NCBI GenBank assembly: GCA_964007475.1
Contig: OZ023274.1
Location: forward strand, 83,490,346 to 83,554,345
From: Hybos culiciformis
Lineage: Eukaryota; Arthropoda; Insecta; Diptera; Hybotidae
Direction of reading: 5' to 3'
Length of the DNA: 64,000 nucleotides
Of the stretch, positions 21,301 through 36,660 are shown piece after piece. The position numbers and the translations under genes were made by a program. Each line of letters starts with the position of its first letter. The first letter of the stretch is position 1. The notes beneath the pieces are model-generated. The model did no database searches and was not told the DNA's origin. It saw nothing but the letters and a program-made list of their open reading frames with translations.

Positions 21301-24300
21301 ACACATCCTTAATGTATTAAATACAGAACTATATAATATAAGTATGTATATAGTTTTTCATGTGGTATTAAATAATGAATAAGGCAATGCACAATTCTGA
21401 AAGTGCATTTCTAAATATAATTTCGAATTTATAAAATAATATAAATTTCATGTTGTTTTTACTAAATTTATAACTTTGGGAACAAAAATTTTGGTTTTTG
21501 GCATAGTGTTATTTGCAAAATTATGTTTACCTACTAATTTTTTGTTATTTTAATTTCAACATTTTGGTTTTTAAATAAAATTTAAAAAAAATTTTTTCTT
21601 TCGATTTTAAATTATCGTTTAGTTAGTTAAGGGCTTGTTTTTCAAATATAAATATATGTATATGCAATCATTTTCAAATCACCAGAGTAAATAAAAATAT
21701 ATAGAACAAACATTATTGTAACATTATTAACGATTTTAAAAATACCGTAAATATACCACATCTATGCTAATATATGAAATTATGAAAGTTTTGAAATAAC
21801 AAAATATTAAGTCGTTGAGGCGAATCAAATCCTTATAAATATTTTCGTTTTATTTCTGCAGGCAAAAAAGAATAATATAGTCCTCATTGAAATTTTATTA
21901 AAAAAACATTAGTTTTGAATTTCAACACTTTATAATTACGTATATATGTATCTAATCTATGTATACATAAATATTTATTTTAAATTAAAATGTAAAACTG
22001 TTATGAAGGATACATATTAATTTTTTGTAAGTTTTGTTTAAATTTTATATATTTTTTTAATTTAGGAATTTTTTTTTTCTTTTTTGTGTTAATAAAAAAA
22101 AAACAATTTCTAATTAAATTTTGAGAAAAAAAAGGATTTTCCTTTATTACTGGTAAAATGCCGCGTCTCGATAATTTACCAATGACGGCATTTGAAAGAC
22201 ATTCGTAGATAATTTTATCTTTTTGAATTTAGACACTGCGAAGTAGGAAAGTAACAGAGCAAAAATGCTAAAAACAGCATTTATTAACAGGAAAAAGTTA
22301 TGAAAAAAAATTGAAATTCAAAAAAAATCTTAAAAAAAATATGAAAAAAAAACCGCTACTATTTTTTTTTAGCACAAACACATATTACTGAAAAACCCTT
22401 TTATACAATAAATATAACACATAATTTTAAAATCCTATATAAAAACATATATGCATATACACAAGCATTATATAATATATATTTATGTTGAAATCATTTC
22501 AATTTTCCAAACTTGACTGTTAACTTCATTAACTTTTGATGTTAGTGAAATTAATCCTGGGGCTATATTTTCATTATCTTTTTCTTTTTTTTTTTTAATT
22601 TAAAATTTTGTTTTTCCATAATAAATATATATACACGTCATGTATATGCAAGTATATAATTTATTTTTCATGAAAACCGTAATATGGCAAAATAAAAAAT
22701 ATAAAAAACTAATATCACTTAATTTAAAATTTCTATTTTCTTTTTTAATGAACACAAGGAAGGTGTATTTATATAATTTTTTATATGTTTACAGATTTCT
22801 TGTTAAAAAGATTTTTTTTTAAGTTTGGTTAAAATTCATGTATGTATGTACGTACCTATGTGAAAATCAACCTCCAATATTTATGTAAATTATGTACAAA
22901 TAAAGTTAAAAATATATAGAAAATACGAGCGGAATATTCAAGTATATTTCACTCATATTTTTCCTTCTTCAGGCGCAACTACTTTGTATTATAAAATAAA
23001 TGTTATTGATTTGTAGAGTTTTTAAATTCCGTACATTTAAAGTTTTCCCAAATATTTCCCAATGAACTCTGTGATAGTTTTATTTGCAACAACAATAAAT
23101 ATAAATAAATGAAATGAGTGAACGCTTTGTTGACGAGCTTCGACTACTTTCTCAAAAATTTCCGATTATGGCATATTACTAGTTACAAAATAATTATAAA
23201 ATTTATTACGAATTATAGTTTAAATAAAAATTTTAATATAGTTTATATCAGATAATTTATAGCGAATAAAAAGTCATAAAATTCTAATTTTAAGCACATT
23301 AAAAAAAGGGGAGAACTTTTAGAAATTAAATATACTGTCCCTGCAAAATAATGTACAGGTGGTCTCTCTAAAAGTATATAGAATTAAATTACTTAGATTT
23401 GTATTGCTATTATTATTATTATTATTATTTTATGAAAAAAAAAAAATTGTTTTTTTGCCTTCATAAATAATATTTGTGAATAAAAGATAATTTTTTTTTT
23501 TTTATTAAAATACATTTTATATTTTTTATACGAATAGAAAGTGAAATTTTTGAACCCAAAATGAGGGCAACATATTGTGTTATTTCCTTTGCATATATAC
23601 ATACATATATTTTTATTTCTTATTTATTTTTTATTATTTTCTTTAAAGAATATTCTAAGTAAAAAAAAAAAAATTAACTATTATTAAATATGGGGAAAAG
23701 AAAATATATATAAATACTTTACTTATATATAATTTTTTTTGATACTTACAATATCAATTTGAATAAAATTCCTCATTGAAAATTTATATTTTTAATCCAA
23801 AGCAGAGAGATGTGGAATAAAATAACAATATTATGAATATAAAAAAAAATAAATTTAATAAAATTTTTTTTTATAATATAATATTTATTTTTTATATTAT
23901 ATTTTTTAGATTGAAATTTTACTTTTTGATAGCATACATTTTTGTTTATTATTATTATTATTATTATTTATTATTTATTATATTGTTATGTATATACATG
24001 TATTTCTGTTTATATTTTTTTTTTAACTTAAATTATGCACAAAACATTAAGCAATTTAATAATACATATTAAGATTTTTTTCTTTTTGTATCGTTTTTAT
24101 TATTAATAAAAATATTTTTTATTTTTTATTGATATAAAAATAATAAAAATACGAATTACATGAAAATAGCATAATTTTTCCACTAAGCACAAGAGAGAGA
24201 AAGTTTTATTATTTTTATTTTTTGAAAATTAATGTATAGTAAAAGCATATCACTTTCATTTGGATTTATTTAATTTTTTTGTAATTCTAATTATTACAAA

Positions 24301-27300
24301 AAAAAAAAAAGAAAAAGAAAAAAGAATAGAAAATTAAATGCTTAATAAACTTATTTGCGTTGAATAAAAAAAAAAAAGAACAAGTTTAACATAATATTGT
24401 ATGTGATTTAACATTATGTCGGTACATATTTGTGTAACCGCACGTACGAAATTATTTGTTATGTTGTTTAATATATTTATTTATTTTTATTTTTTTGAAA
24501 TAAATTTAAATATGTTTTATATATTTATTTTAATTTTTTATATATATATATATAATGTTTTTTTTTTTTTTTGGTTATAAGTTTTAATTTATTTTAATAT
24601 GTAAAAATGAATAGAATAAGAGCCTTATTCAATAATTGCCAAAAAAATTTTAATACCTGTTTTATATAAACTAGAATCTAGATTGAAACTTTTATGGAAT
24701 TATATTTTTCGTTTATGAAATTATTTATTAAATTTTTGAAATGATGTTATAATAGTAAAAAACTTAATTTAATTAAAATTATTAACTCAAATAAAAAAAA
24801 AACTTATTTTCACAATTAAGTCACAGACGGGATTAATATTTTTCCATCCAGACACAAAATTTTCTTGTTAAGTGAACATAATAGCGGATATTTTGATATT
24901 TGAATAATTGAAATCGTGTCTGACAAGAAATGAAAATATTATGTAGTACTTTTTTTTTCAATGGAAAACGGTCTAAAAAATTACTTTTCCTTTTTGCGTT
25001 AAAAATTTTTATCGATTTATAATAAAAAATAAAAAAATATTTTTACCCATATATGGTTTTTGATGTACAATTAATATTTGAAATTGACGATATTTTTCAG
25101 TATTATACTAAAATGGTTAGTATGAATGAAAATTTAGTAAATGTCCAACTGTAACCCTTTGAATTCTATAAAGAATGATGCATCTATATTCCTAATATAA
25201 CTATGCACTTCTTTAATTAAAAAAAATTTTAAAATTAAAATTATTGTAGTTTATTGTGTGGCTAAACATACTAAAAAGCAACTGGCAATTATTTTTTTAT
25301 TCATACTCTTTGCATTCCTGCGAATCAACCTATATTTTCTTGTCATTAAATTTTATGGTTTTTATTGTAAGCAAAATTTTTGCTTTTAAAGCCTCAACTA
25401 TATGAAAAAAAAAAACTCAGTTGTTACAAATATTTTTTTCATAAAATATAAATGTCAATTACACTATTATACATCAATTTAGTTTTTTATTTAATTTTGT
25501 ATTAAACTAAACTAACGAAATAATATAGTACAATATAAAGTAGTTTTTTTTTTATCATAAATAACAGATTGATGATTGAAGTAATAAATAAACTTATAAT
25601 ATAGCTGTATTACAAAAAAAAAACTTTTACATAATATGTGTATTAATGTCAATAAGTATTTATTTATTTAAGGCAATTATGTATTATATTAAGAATGATT
25701 TATGCGTATTTTTTAAATATCTATACTGACATATAACAAAGAAAAAAAAAATTTTTTTTCAACATTAATGAAATAGAAAAATAAATCTAGGAAAAATTCT
25801 GGTGTTGTACTATAGTTAATCCGTCATAATTAACTTTATCTATAAATTTAATTAAATAAGTTTTTTTTTTATATAAAAAATATTAAATAAAGTAAATTAA
25901 TTATATATTATATATTTCCAGAAAATAAAAGCTTAATCCAATTTTTGTTTAACTTCAATGTAACTAAGTATATGAACAAAATTTGGTTAGGTATATTTAC
26001 AGAATTGAAGGCAAATTTATATGTGTTGTATGTATTTAACGCGTATATTATTCGATGAAAACCAATTAAATAAAATAGTTGAAAGCTTCAAAAGGTTTAA
26101 GTATAGCGAAAAAAAAAATTGCGGTTAACATCTTTTTAAAGAAAATGTGATTCTTTATCATTGTAGACTTCTAGAGAGAGTAATTTAGTTCGACAACTAG
26201 AAATGTAACACAAATTTTTCCCACATATGAACGTGTCTACAATATTTTCTACTGAAGTCTTAACAAAAATGTATTTAAATTTTATGCTGCCAATTTCTGT
26301 TTCAACTTTATCATTTTGCTGTATGTATTCATATCACCATATTAAAACTAAAACAATATACGTATGTACTAAAAAATGACCATAAATTCCGTGAAGAAAA
26401 TTCTATTAAAACTTTTATATTAAGTATAGGTTTATTATAATGAAAATTTGCGAATTTTCTTTTTACTTTTTTCTAGTTTATGTCATGCATAATAAAATTA
26501 TGTTTATATTTTTATTATGTTAAACAGCACAATATATTTCCCATATAATTTTCAGTGTAATAAATATATAACTTATATATTTATATTTCAATTTATTAAC
26601 TTAATTTAATAAATAAGTTTAGATATATGTACTTATTTGTTTGAACACATTTTATTTTATTTTATTTTATTTTTTTTTTAGAATATTTACATACACTTTT
26701 ATATTAATATACATATATATATATTTATATAAATTATTATAACATTTTTCAAATATACGAATATGCGAATTTTATCTAAACATATTCACGATAAACTCAA
26801 AACTAACTGAATAAATTTGATATTAAGCTCAACAAGGGGATGAATAATTTTTTTTTTTTTTTTTGTATTTTTGTTAAATAAAATTTGACATTAAAACGCA
26901 TGTAGTAATTGTGGAATTTCTCTTAAATTGAGGGGAAATTATATTTTGAACGAAAATAAATAAATAAAAAATATAATGTTGAAATGTGTAACAATGTGTA
27001 ATAAAATATATATTTATGTATGTATACAATTGTATAAAAATGATTGAAAATGTCAAATGATGATTAAAAGATACATCTTACGACCTTGTTTAACAAAAAA
27101 AAAAAATTATTATTTATTTATAAGTTCGAAAAAACTTACGAAATATTAATGTACATTTTATTTAGTTTTTAAAGCAATTATGTTCTAATTTTTGATTTAA
27201 AGTTAGATGTAGATAGAAAATTTGCAGCTATATAAGAAAATAATTAAATTTACTGTCACATACAGAAATTGCCAAAATTTATGCACTAAAATTTATTGTT

Positions 27301-30300
27301 TTCACATACCCAACAAAGTTATTTATTATTTAAATAATTTAAATAATTTTATTAAGTTTATTAAAAGTTATTATAATATAGATTATAAATTCTAGTAAAC
27401 AGATAATGATCCCTTTAAATTTATATTCATTATGTAGTTAAATTATAAAGTAAAAGTTTTCCAAGCAATTCAAACTTGTTCAACAATGCAAATTTAAATT
27501 CATATTAAATATATAAGTTATATTTATAATTATATATACATATTAAAAAAAAATTCTACAATATGTGTTTAATGGACATAGTAAGAATCTTAATATCAAC
27601 AAGTGTATACTGTAATTTGGAAAATATAAATTTCAAAATTTAAAGTAGGTATATTATATATAGATACAATTCTTTTAAGAAATAATTTATCCTTACAACA
27701 TATAAAAATTATTATTTGTTTTTTTTTTAATAACCAAGGGTGTGGGAAAAATCCTTCATCCTATCTCCACTATACCCCAAAATCTATATTGCTGTGACTG
27801 AGAGAAGAATTTCTCTTAAAAATCATATGTCATGCGCTTATCTGACTTGTCAAACTATATAATTTTATAATGGCAATAAAAAAAAAGTAAATTTTTATTA
27901 GAAAATTTTTCTCCCCTTTTAGAAAAAAAAATAAAACGTTTGTTATACAAAGCCAAAACTTCGCACAATAATATTAGGGTGAATAAAAACATTTTTTTTT
28001 TTTATAATCGAAATTTATTATGTCAATATTTAGCCCCTTTTACAAAATATTTTACAAAAAAAAAAAAAGAAGTTTTTCTTTAAGAAAATTCATTCAGTAA
28101 AATGAAAAAAAGCAAAAAAAAAATTCACCCTTTTCTAATTATTGACGTATATTGCAATACTTACATATACATATATTTGTACAATTTTATTGCTAGCTAG
28201 GCATTTATACAGAAAAAAAAATTATTTACGAATATGTTTTATAGTGCGTTTCCTGCAATTTTAATATTGTTGTAACTTGTACCGATATAAAAATTGTAAA
28301 TATGTAGTAAATAATGTAATACACAAATCTACACGCACATATCCTTTTATTCTTAAATCATATGATGCATTGATATTCGTTGTTTAATATGCAACATGTC
28401 GGTATCATGCAAAAAAAAAATATAAAAATAAAAGATAAATCTATAACACTATTACTTTTCTTTCTATACTTTCTATATGAATTTCATATGCAATTTATTT
28501 AAAACTTGGGGGGTTGAAAATGTTTTCAAATGGACAATTATTATAAATAAAATAACATGGGTAGTATCACCATCGATATAAATATCAAGCCATCTAGGGT
28601 TAAAAATCTTACTAACAAACGTAAAAAATTATATCAAAATTTCTACAGAAAACCTAAAAATTGGTTTGTAAAATCGGAATGAATTAAAAAATTAAAAGCA
28701 GTTTATTAAATTATTAATTTTAATTGAAATATAATTATGATGTTGTTAGAAATTGAGAATCAAATTCAATCCGCTAATTCAAAATATGTATTAAAAAACG
28801 GATTGAAAATATATACTTGATTGATAACATTTTTTTAAAATTTAATCCGATATTTTTCATAAAAATTAATATTAATGATTTCATAAATTGCTTTTAATAA
28901 TACTTTTATTATTTTATAATCCATAAATTGCTTTTAATAATAATTTTATTATTTTATAATTTTATTATATGTATTATTATATTTTAATTAACTACACGGC
29001 TTAATATTTATGCGTTGGGGTTGGTTGTGTATTATGATGTTGTTGAGGAAAAAAAATTACATGTATGTATCAAATTAAAATGAGTAATGCCATATACTTG
29101 TACACAATACCTTTAAATCCATAGTGCATTTGACAATTTATAATTATTTTTCTAACACATTATTTAAATAATTTCTTTGATAAGTTTATTTCAGTTAAGA
29201 GACATGCCGTATACATAATTAGATATATATATGCTTATATTTGCTGCTATTGAAAGTACTTGTATAGGTACTTGTGAAATTTAAGTTTACAAAGATCAAT
29301 AAAAATATAAAAGAAAATTCAATATATGGTATAGGGTGGCGTTGAGGTTTTATAAAATTGTGATTTAATTCATTGGTATGGCATAGAAAAAATATTGAAC
29401 ATTTTATGAAGTTTGAGTTAATAATACAATGAATAATTTTGTTTAAATAAATTATGATCATGTTTATGTTTATAGTATAATTTTGATTTTCGAAAAATTA
29501 TCGATAAACTTCCATTAGCTTGCAATTAGGAATTAAAAGTTAAGAAACTAAAATAATTTGAAGATGGCTTTTTAATTTTTCCGCTGTATATTTATTAAAT
29601 AAACTTTCAGGATGTACGTATACAAGAATTGTTTAACTTTCAAATAAAAACCACTAGATTGCCTTTATATACAGAGATTGCGCAATAAAAAGTTCGAAAA
29701 AGTTTAGTCTTTGTTAAATATTATTTAAAAAAAGTAGAGACTACAACCGTTTGTATAGTCGTCCTTGCAAAAATTATAATTTTCGAGCTTTCTTTCTGTA
29801 GTTCTTAAAACATTCAATTTTGAAAATTCCAGTTTGTTTATACTTTTTTTAAAACTTATTGGAATGTTAAATATTAATATACCTACCTGTTCTGGTTTTT
29901 ATACCTTCTTATGTTATAAATAAACACTTACTTATATATTCTTAACGAAAAGTGTGAAATTCTTGTACTAAACCGTATTTCGCTTTTCTACTACTACGTA
30001 TATAAAATGAACTTCATGAATTAATAAATAGAGTAACAGTCTCAACAGTTTAATTAATAGGTATTAGGTATTATTTGAGTTCAATGGTTCACCACTTATC
30101 TATAAATAGTTCTGTACCATTCTTTTTTCTTACGTCACGTACTCTTCAGACGTACTAAGTGTAAGTACATATATTATTTATGCATATTACATATAGTCTC
30201 GCAGAATGAATTATTATTATTTTTTATTTATTTTGCGTTTTATATGATTTTTTTTTTGTGTATTTTTAGATTTTTCCAATTTCCCAAACTTACTCAGACT

Positions 30301-31586
30301 TACTCATTCGGCGAATTTCGGTATTTAAACAGTCAAATTTGAGAATTTAGATCGAATATTATTCAAATCCAAATAAAAAATCAAAGCTGTCCGTTCGGAG
30401 ATTAAAGATATCGAATTATTCCATTTCCATTGTTGCTGATATTATATTTTGATTTAAGTCAATAATTTTCTATTCATAAACTATAACTTCTGTTTGTTGT
30501 TTTTTTTTTTTTTTTGCTGTTTGTATAAATACTCAAATAATTTCTTATGTATATAGTACATCTAATTCTAAAAGTTATAAAATGTCTGTTAACGAGTTGA
30601 TTTAAAATTGGCGCCATCATATAATTGTGACCTTGAACTTGTACTTAATAATAATTCGCGAAATATTCAAGGATATAGTCTGAAAATCATAAAAAAATTA
30701 GAAAAAGAATTCTGCCAATAGTGTTTTAATAAAAAATTCAGTTTAATTTTTTTTTTTGTATTATTAATTTTTATTTTCAGTTTTAAAGTTTTCTTTTTTC
30801 TTTTTTACTTTTTTTTTTTTTTTTTTGTAAACAAACAATTTATTTATTAGACTATATAATGTTTTATTTTTTTGTTTTTTTTTTTTAAATAAATAAATAT
30901 TATTTTCAAATTTTTTTTTTTTTATCTTTATGATACCGAAAATTATTTTATTAGCAATACTTATTTTATTATTTTTCTTATTACAATTTTTACATGAATT
31001 TTATTTATTTTATTTCTTATTTTTTATTTTTTTTTTGACAATGATGAAACAAGTATAAAAACAAATTTTCTTAAACTTTTTCACTTACTTTTATTAAATA
31101 AACATTTTTTTTTTCATTCATTTTCTTAAGTAGTAATAACATTTTTTTTTTTTTTTCTTTTTTTTGTAATAATAATACTCTATGTTTATTTTTCAATTTT
31201 TAAGTTCATAAATATGTGAGTGTACAATATATACAAATAATAAAAAATATAAAATTAGCTATAAATTTGTTTTACAAATATATATATCTTGTATATTTTT
31301 ATTAAATACATTTTTCCATTTGATTTAATTTTAACAAAACAATTTTTTTTTTTTTTTTTAATATCATTATAATATAAAATGATAACAAAAAATAAATAGA
31401 ATTTATGAAAAAAAAAAAAAAGTATATTATTTTATTTTGTGTTTTGTATTTTTTTTTATTAACATTAATACATTTAACTTTATAAATTCATTCACCTAAT
31501 TTTAAGCTGTAAGAATTTTTTATGAACTTTTTCAAATTTAAGAAAATTTAAGGAAAAACAAAATTTCTTAATTTTTATTATTAATA
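18376..31586. other. Gene-poor A+T-rich stretch
   Basis: I find no supportable gene in these 13 kb. The open frames are short and rich in Phe, Tyr, Ile, Lys and Asn, as expected from poly-A/T. A 22-codon frame at 23114-23182 (MSERFVDELRLLSQKFP…) has more coding-like composition but no splice donor or extension. A hairpin (AAATGCCG…CGGCATTT) sits at 22156-22193. Long T runs are especially dense at 30,480-31,400. Confidence 0.6.
28881..28960. repeat. 40-bp tandem duplication
   Basis: Two 40-bp units (28881-28920, 28921-28960) containing CATAAATTGCTTTTAATAAT differ at about two positions, so the duplication is recent. No gene is associated. Confidence 0.9.
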
Positions 31587-31714
31587 GTCGGCCATCGTAG
31601 TGGTATTGCCATCTACGGTCGTGGGCTCGATTTCTTCCTCGGACTGGAATTTGTGTCAATTTGTTCACTTGAATTAAGTGTTTCTGAAGTTATTATTTTT
31701 TTTTTTTTTTTTTA
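31587..31714 (+). mobile_element. tRNA-derived SINE with poly-T tail, copy 1
   Basis: Begins GTCGGCC and continues GTAGTGGTATTG…GGTCGTGGG(C)TCGATT, followed by a body with GGAATTTGTGTCAATTTG and CACTTGAATTAA, ending in about 20 T. Head and body match the minus-strand copy at 59404-59547. Part of box A is deleted and box B is mutated (GGGCTCGATTTC), so this copy is probably transcriptionally dead. The poly-T end probably reflects the Pol III terminator, unlike the poly-A tails of L1-mobilised SINEs. Confidence 0.8.
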
Positions 31715-32080
31715 AAGAAGAAAATTGAAAGACTGTTTTTGAAGGTATTTTTGCACATGAAACTACTATACAAAAATTGATGAAATTTTAATCGCCTGAC
31801 TTGGGAAAATTATTTTATTATTTTTTTCTAAATTTTCTCAACATTCACACAGTGATTTATTAATATTTCGTTAGAATAGTTCTACAAATTTGTTGTAAAT
31901 ATGAAAAAGTTCATAAGAAATCAATAAGTAATATGGTTTTGATTAGTTTTTATTATAATTTTAGTATTAGAGTGAATCAAAAATGTTTCGATAATTTAAT
32001 TTAAATTATATGTTTCTAGCACATAGTTCATGTATTATTATTCCATAATATTTCTATACTTAGTAGATTAAATTTAGTTA

Positions 32081-32154
32081 AGATAGTAATTTCTGCTATA
32101 TAAGAGCTTTACTGAAAAGATAGTTACTTCTGCTGTAGAAAAGCTTTACTGAAA
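32081..32154. repeat. 37-bp tandem duplication
   Basis: Units at 32081-32117 and 32118-32154 share AGATAGT, TTCTGCT and AGCTTTACTGAAA with a handful of differences. Nothing coding is visible. Confidence 0.8.
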
Positions 32155-35100
32155 ATTTGCTTTTAAAGTGAAAAATAAAATATTTGTTTACTAAAACAGT
32201 TTTCCGGCAGTGGCCTACATATTTATTTATTTTTTTTGTTTGTTCATTTATGATTTATGAAAACTTAAAGATTCATGGTAAAAACCGCGTTGAATGAGCT
32301 TAATTAAAAAAAAAATATATATAAAATTTGCAATATTACATTTTCTATTATTATGATGTACGTATATTGATAAAACAAATTAAAAAAGAGAGAAGAATTA
32401 TTATGCTATTTTTTAAAGTTGTTTATTTATTTTTTATCTTTACTTACAAAATGCAGGTGAAACTTTTATGTTTATGTTTAAACTTTTGTATGAAAAAATC
32501 AAAAAAAAAAAAAATGGATATAAAGTTTGTATGCGCCCAGATTAAGTAAAATTTTTGTCCGAACAATATTTTTGTAGTTTTATATGCGTTTATTCTTTTT
32601 TTTTAATTCTTGAATCATATAATAGAACTTTTTATATAAATTTTTTTCATAGCGATTTTTCTTTGACTTTTAGCTTTATGATTCTGTCAGAACCATTAAA
32701 CTATAAGACTCTAATCCTTTTGAAAATCCGAAATAATCTGTAAGTCATTTAACTTATATGCAAACTGAAATAAAATATACACAATATTACATACCTACAG
32801 ATTACTGCTGTCTGAAATCGGAGTAATCGATTTATATATTATAGCGGTCTCCAAACACAATAATCTATTATATCGATTATTTCTGTTTCAAATTATAGTA
32901 ATCTATATGCTCAGAACGCAATACGCCCCATTGTTGTTTCAAATCACAGTAATCCATATAGGACAGAAATGTACTTCGCTCATATGGATAAATGTCATAT
33001 AGATTATCTGAGGGCCACATTCTGTCATCATATAATCGAGTTAGATTGATTTCTTTTTTTAAGTTAACAAATTTGTAGTTTTTTACTCTCTTTTTTTAAT
33101 AATATTTAATTCCTAAATGTCTCGTCATCTTTTTATGTATTAAAATGTCAAAATTTGGCTTTTATAATAATTATATAAATTATTAATTGCATAAATAAAA
33201 ATGATTAAGCTTATTTTCATAAATTGAAAATAAAATAAAATAAAATAAAAAACATTTTATTTGTCTATTTATTTATATTTTTCTTTTAATTTTTATTTTC
33301 TTCTTTAAAATTATTATATGTTGTGTTTTCTCCATTTTTATATCCTCATTCTACATGTATGTAGAGATAATAAAACTAATGATAAATACATCATAAGAAT
33401 AAAGTTATATACTTATAAATTTTATATCTATAAAGCAATAAATTTAAAATTCCACGTCTTTGGAATAATTTTTTTTTTTTATGATTTAAAGAAGAAAAAA
33501 AAAAATTTAATATATATATGTTGTACAACAGTTCACATAATAATCTATGAGTTTTAAAATTAATGCTACAAAAAAAATAGAATCCATATAATTTTTATGA
33601 TGAATAGGATAATTCTCAAGGTTCTATTGGGTATCAAGGAATAATATTATTTTTTGTCTTTTTGATGGTCTAACAACACTCTTTTGCAATATATACTTAG
33701 AAAATTTTATTCTTTTTGATTATGCGTCTTCTGGAAAAAAAGAAAAGAAAAGAAAGTTTGTTACCATAATTCCTCGTAATATATGTGATTTAAATTCTAA
33801 ATTTCATTCATATGTTGGAAACAGTTTTTTTTTTCTTATTAAGAGTGTCAAAATTGAAATGAGTTTTGTGAATAAAATTTTGTTAATATTTTTGACTTTT
33901 GTTAAAATATTTCAAGGTTGTTTAAAAATTGCAACAATAATGTTAAGTATATGAAGTGTTATGAGTTACATTTGTAAGAGATTTAAAACATTAGTACACT
34001 GTTTGAAACATTTCAGTGGATTTTCAGATATAAAATCTAGCAATAAAAGGGGTGAATTCTACATTTAGTCCAAATATATGTAGAGTGTTCATCACAAATT
34101 TACGATTAAAGTAAATTACTGTTGTTTTAATGTTGTATAAAGAGTTTTTATGAAAACTCATTATTTAGTGCACTGAACTATGATACATTTCTTTCATTTC
34201 GAATAATTTTATTTTCTTTATTTTTTTTATGCTTTTTTTTGCTGAATTTAGTGATAGTCTATTAAAATATAAAAATAAAGTGCACGAGTGCAAGCAAAAA
34301 TAAAAAAAAAATTCTTTCTATTCAGAATAAATTTAATTATTGCAAACATTTTTATATTTTTTATTTTTATTTTTATCTATATCATTGACATTTTTATTTC
34401 AACGTATGTTTGTTTACATTCCATTATTTTTCATCTTTATACTCAGTAAAAATATATTTTGTTACAGAATAGTTGATTGAAGCTAAAAAAAAAATAGTAA
34501 AAATTACTGTTTTTTTTACGATATTCTTGTAAATACCTAGACCCCACAATAATGTAACCTTTAAAAAACGGTAACAACGATATTTTGTAACTTTAAATGC
34601 AGACCCTTTGGAATGATCTTATATAAGATTAGTATATGTCAAAAATGTTTTTATTTTATTTTTTAATTTCTCGTGTAACCTTTGGAGAACATGATTATAG
34701 TTTTTTTTTCTTTCTAAAATCTTCTTCGTATATGTTGATGTTACTTGGAAATTTATTATTTAATAAGTAACTAAAATATAATATACAGCGCAGCATAATT
34801 TTAACTAGATAGTATACACGTTTCTCTCTATAATAATATATCCACTTATAATCATTTATGTTGCCAACACTTTATAACAATTACAAATGTACAGATTTAT
34901 CAATAATAAATTAATTTTTTGAATCACTCTAATAGAAATAAATTTTAAAATAAATAATAATATTTATATATTGTATTTATAAAGGAAATTAATTTTATTT
35001 ATATTAATAGATAGTTATATATATATATAGATGTACAATTTTTGTAAATATTTCAATATAATTTATTACCAACATTATACCCCATTTAGATTCATTTTTG

Positions 35101-36470
35101 TTATATTATTTAATAGATTTATACACAAATGTTTTTTTTTTTACAATTTATTTATTCTTAATTCTTTTTTTTTTTTTGTTTTTTTTTTTCTCCAATTTTT
35201 TAACCTAAGGAATTCATTTATCTAAGCTACATATATAATTTATTTTATTTTCTTTTTTCTTTTTAATAACTAAATTAAATTAGTTTTTTTTTTTAAATTT
35301 CTAATTTTTTTTTTTTAAAAACCTAAGATTTACATTATTTTTTATTGTTATTTTTTTATTTAGATAAAAATAATTATTCAATTTTTTTTATTTTTTTTTT
35401 TTGCCTAACCTTATGCTTATAAATTTCATTATACAACAATTATATATAATTTATACATTTTCGAAAAAAAAAAAATTGGAAAAATAAAAATCCTATAAAT
35501 TTTCTTTAATACTATGTTCTTATAAAAAAAAAAAAAAAAAATTGGTAATATATTTTAGTCTAAATAAATTTTCTGTCTAGTTTTTCTTCTATCCTTTTCG
35601 AAAAAAAAAGGAAATTATAAGAAAATTACAAGTTTTCTTAAAAATAGTTCAAAAAAGATAGAAAAGTATTTTTCAATTTGAATTTTTCTAATTTAGCAAA
35701 ATTTTGCCCTAAACACTTTATATTTTATTTTTATTTGTTATTTTAAAAAAAATGTTTTTTTAAATAAAATTTCAACAATTTGTATATTTTGATTAAAATA
35801 AAAAATAAAATTTTATGAAATCAAATAGTATTAATTTGCATTTTAATAGATTTAACTACAAAAACTATACAAACGAAAGATATATCAAACTGTGAGATAT
35901 CAAACTGAGTGATGTGTAATTGCTGTAGAAATCTTAATATTGGAAACATTAGTGAACAAAGGCAACATCGTTTTAATATCAAATATCTAGATAGAAGATG
36001 AATTGTTTTTTTTTAAATGTTGAAAATTTATTTATTTTTTGTGTTTTTTAATTATATAATTCATGATAGCGCGATTAAATTTCGTTAAAAAAAATTAAAC
36101 AATTCGTTTTCGTAGTTGCCGCAGCTGAATTGGTTCTTCTAGTCACAGAACCATCGTTAAATTCAAAAATCTTTAAATATTGAAAATTATGAGAATGCAA
36201 AATACATGTACATATTAACAAATTAACAAACTTTTAATTCAATTCTTTAAAATATACAATACGACAAACACTCTTATTAATTCACAACTTCAAATTTTAA
36301 ATAAATGAAATTAATTTCTTATTTAAATTGAAATGATGAAATGAATTAAAATTAAAATGGATTTATGTATGCATATTAAGTTTCTGCCTTTTAGATGTTA
36401 ATTTATATAATCAATATTCTTGTTGCATAAATTAAAAATACATATCTATATAATATATTGAAAATTTAAA

Positions 36471-36660
36471 TGAATAAATATTTGGCAGTTTTTAATCCTT
36501 CAATCACTGACTATACAGATACGCATTATACATAAATTATCATAATACTGTTTATGGGTTTTGAATGAATAAATCTTTGGAAATTTTTAGTTCTTCAATC
36601 ATTGCCTACAAATACACGTGTATTATTCATAAATTATTTTGGAATATGTAATTTAAATTT
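36471..36660. repeat. 95-bp degenerate tandem duplication
   Basis: Units starting at 36471 and 36566 share TGAATAAAT, a CTTCAATCA core and CATAAATTAT in the same order with about one difference in four. A further partial relative (TTGTTGCATAAATTAA) occurs at about 36420 and 36876, so the local region looks like an old, repeatedly duplicated segment. Confidence 0.6.
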
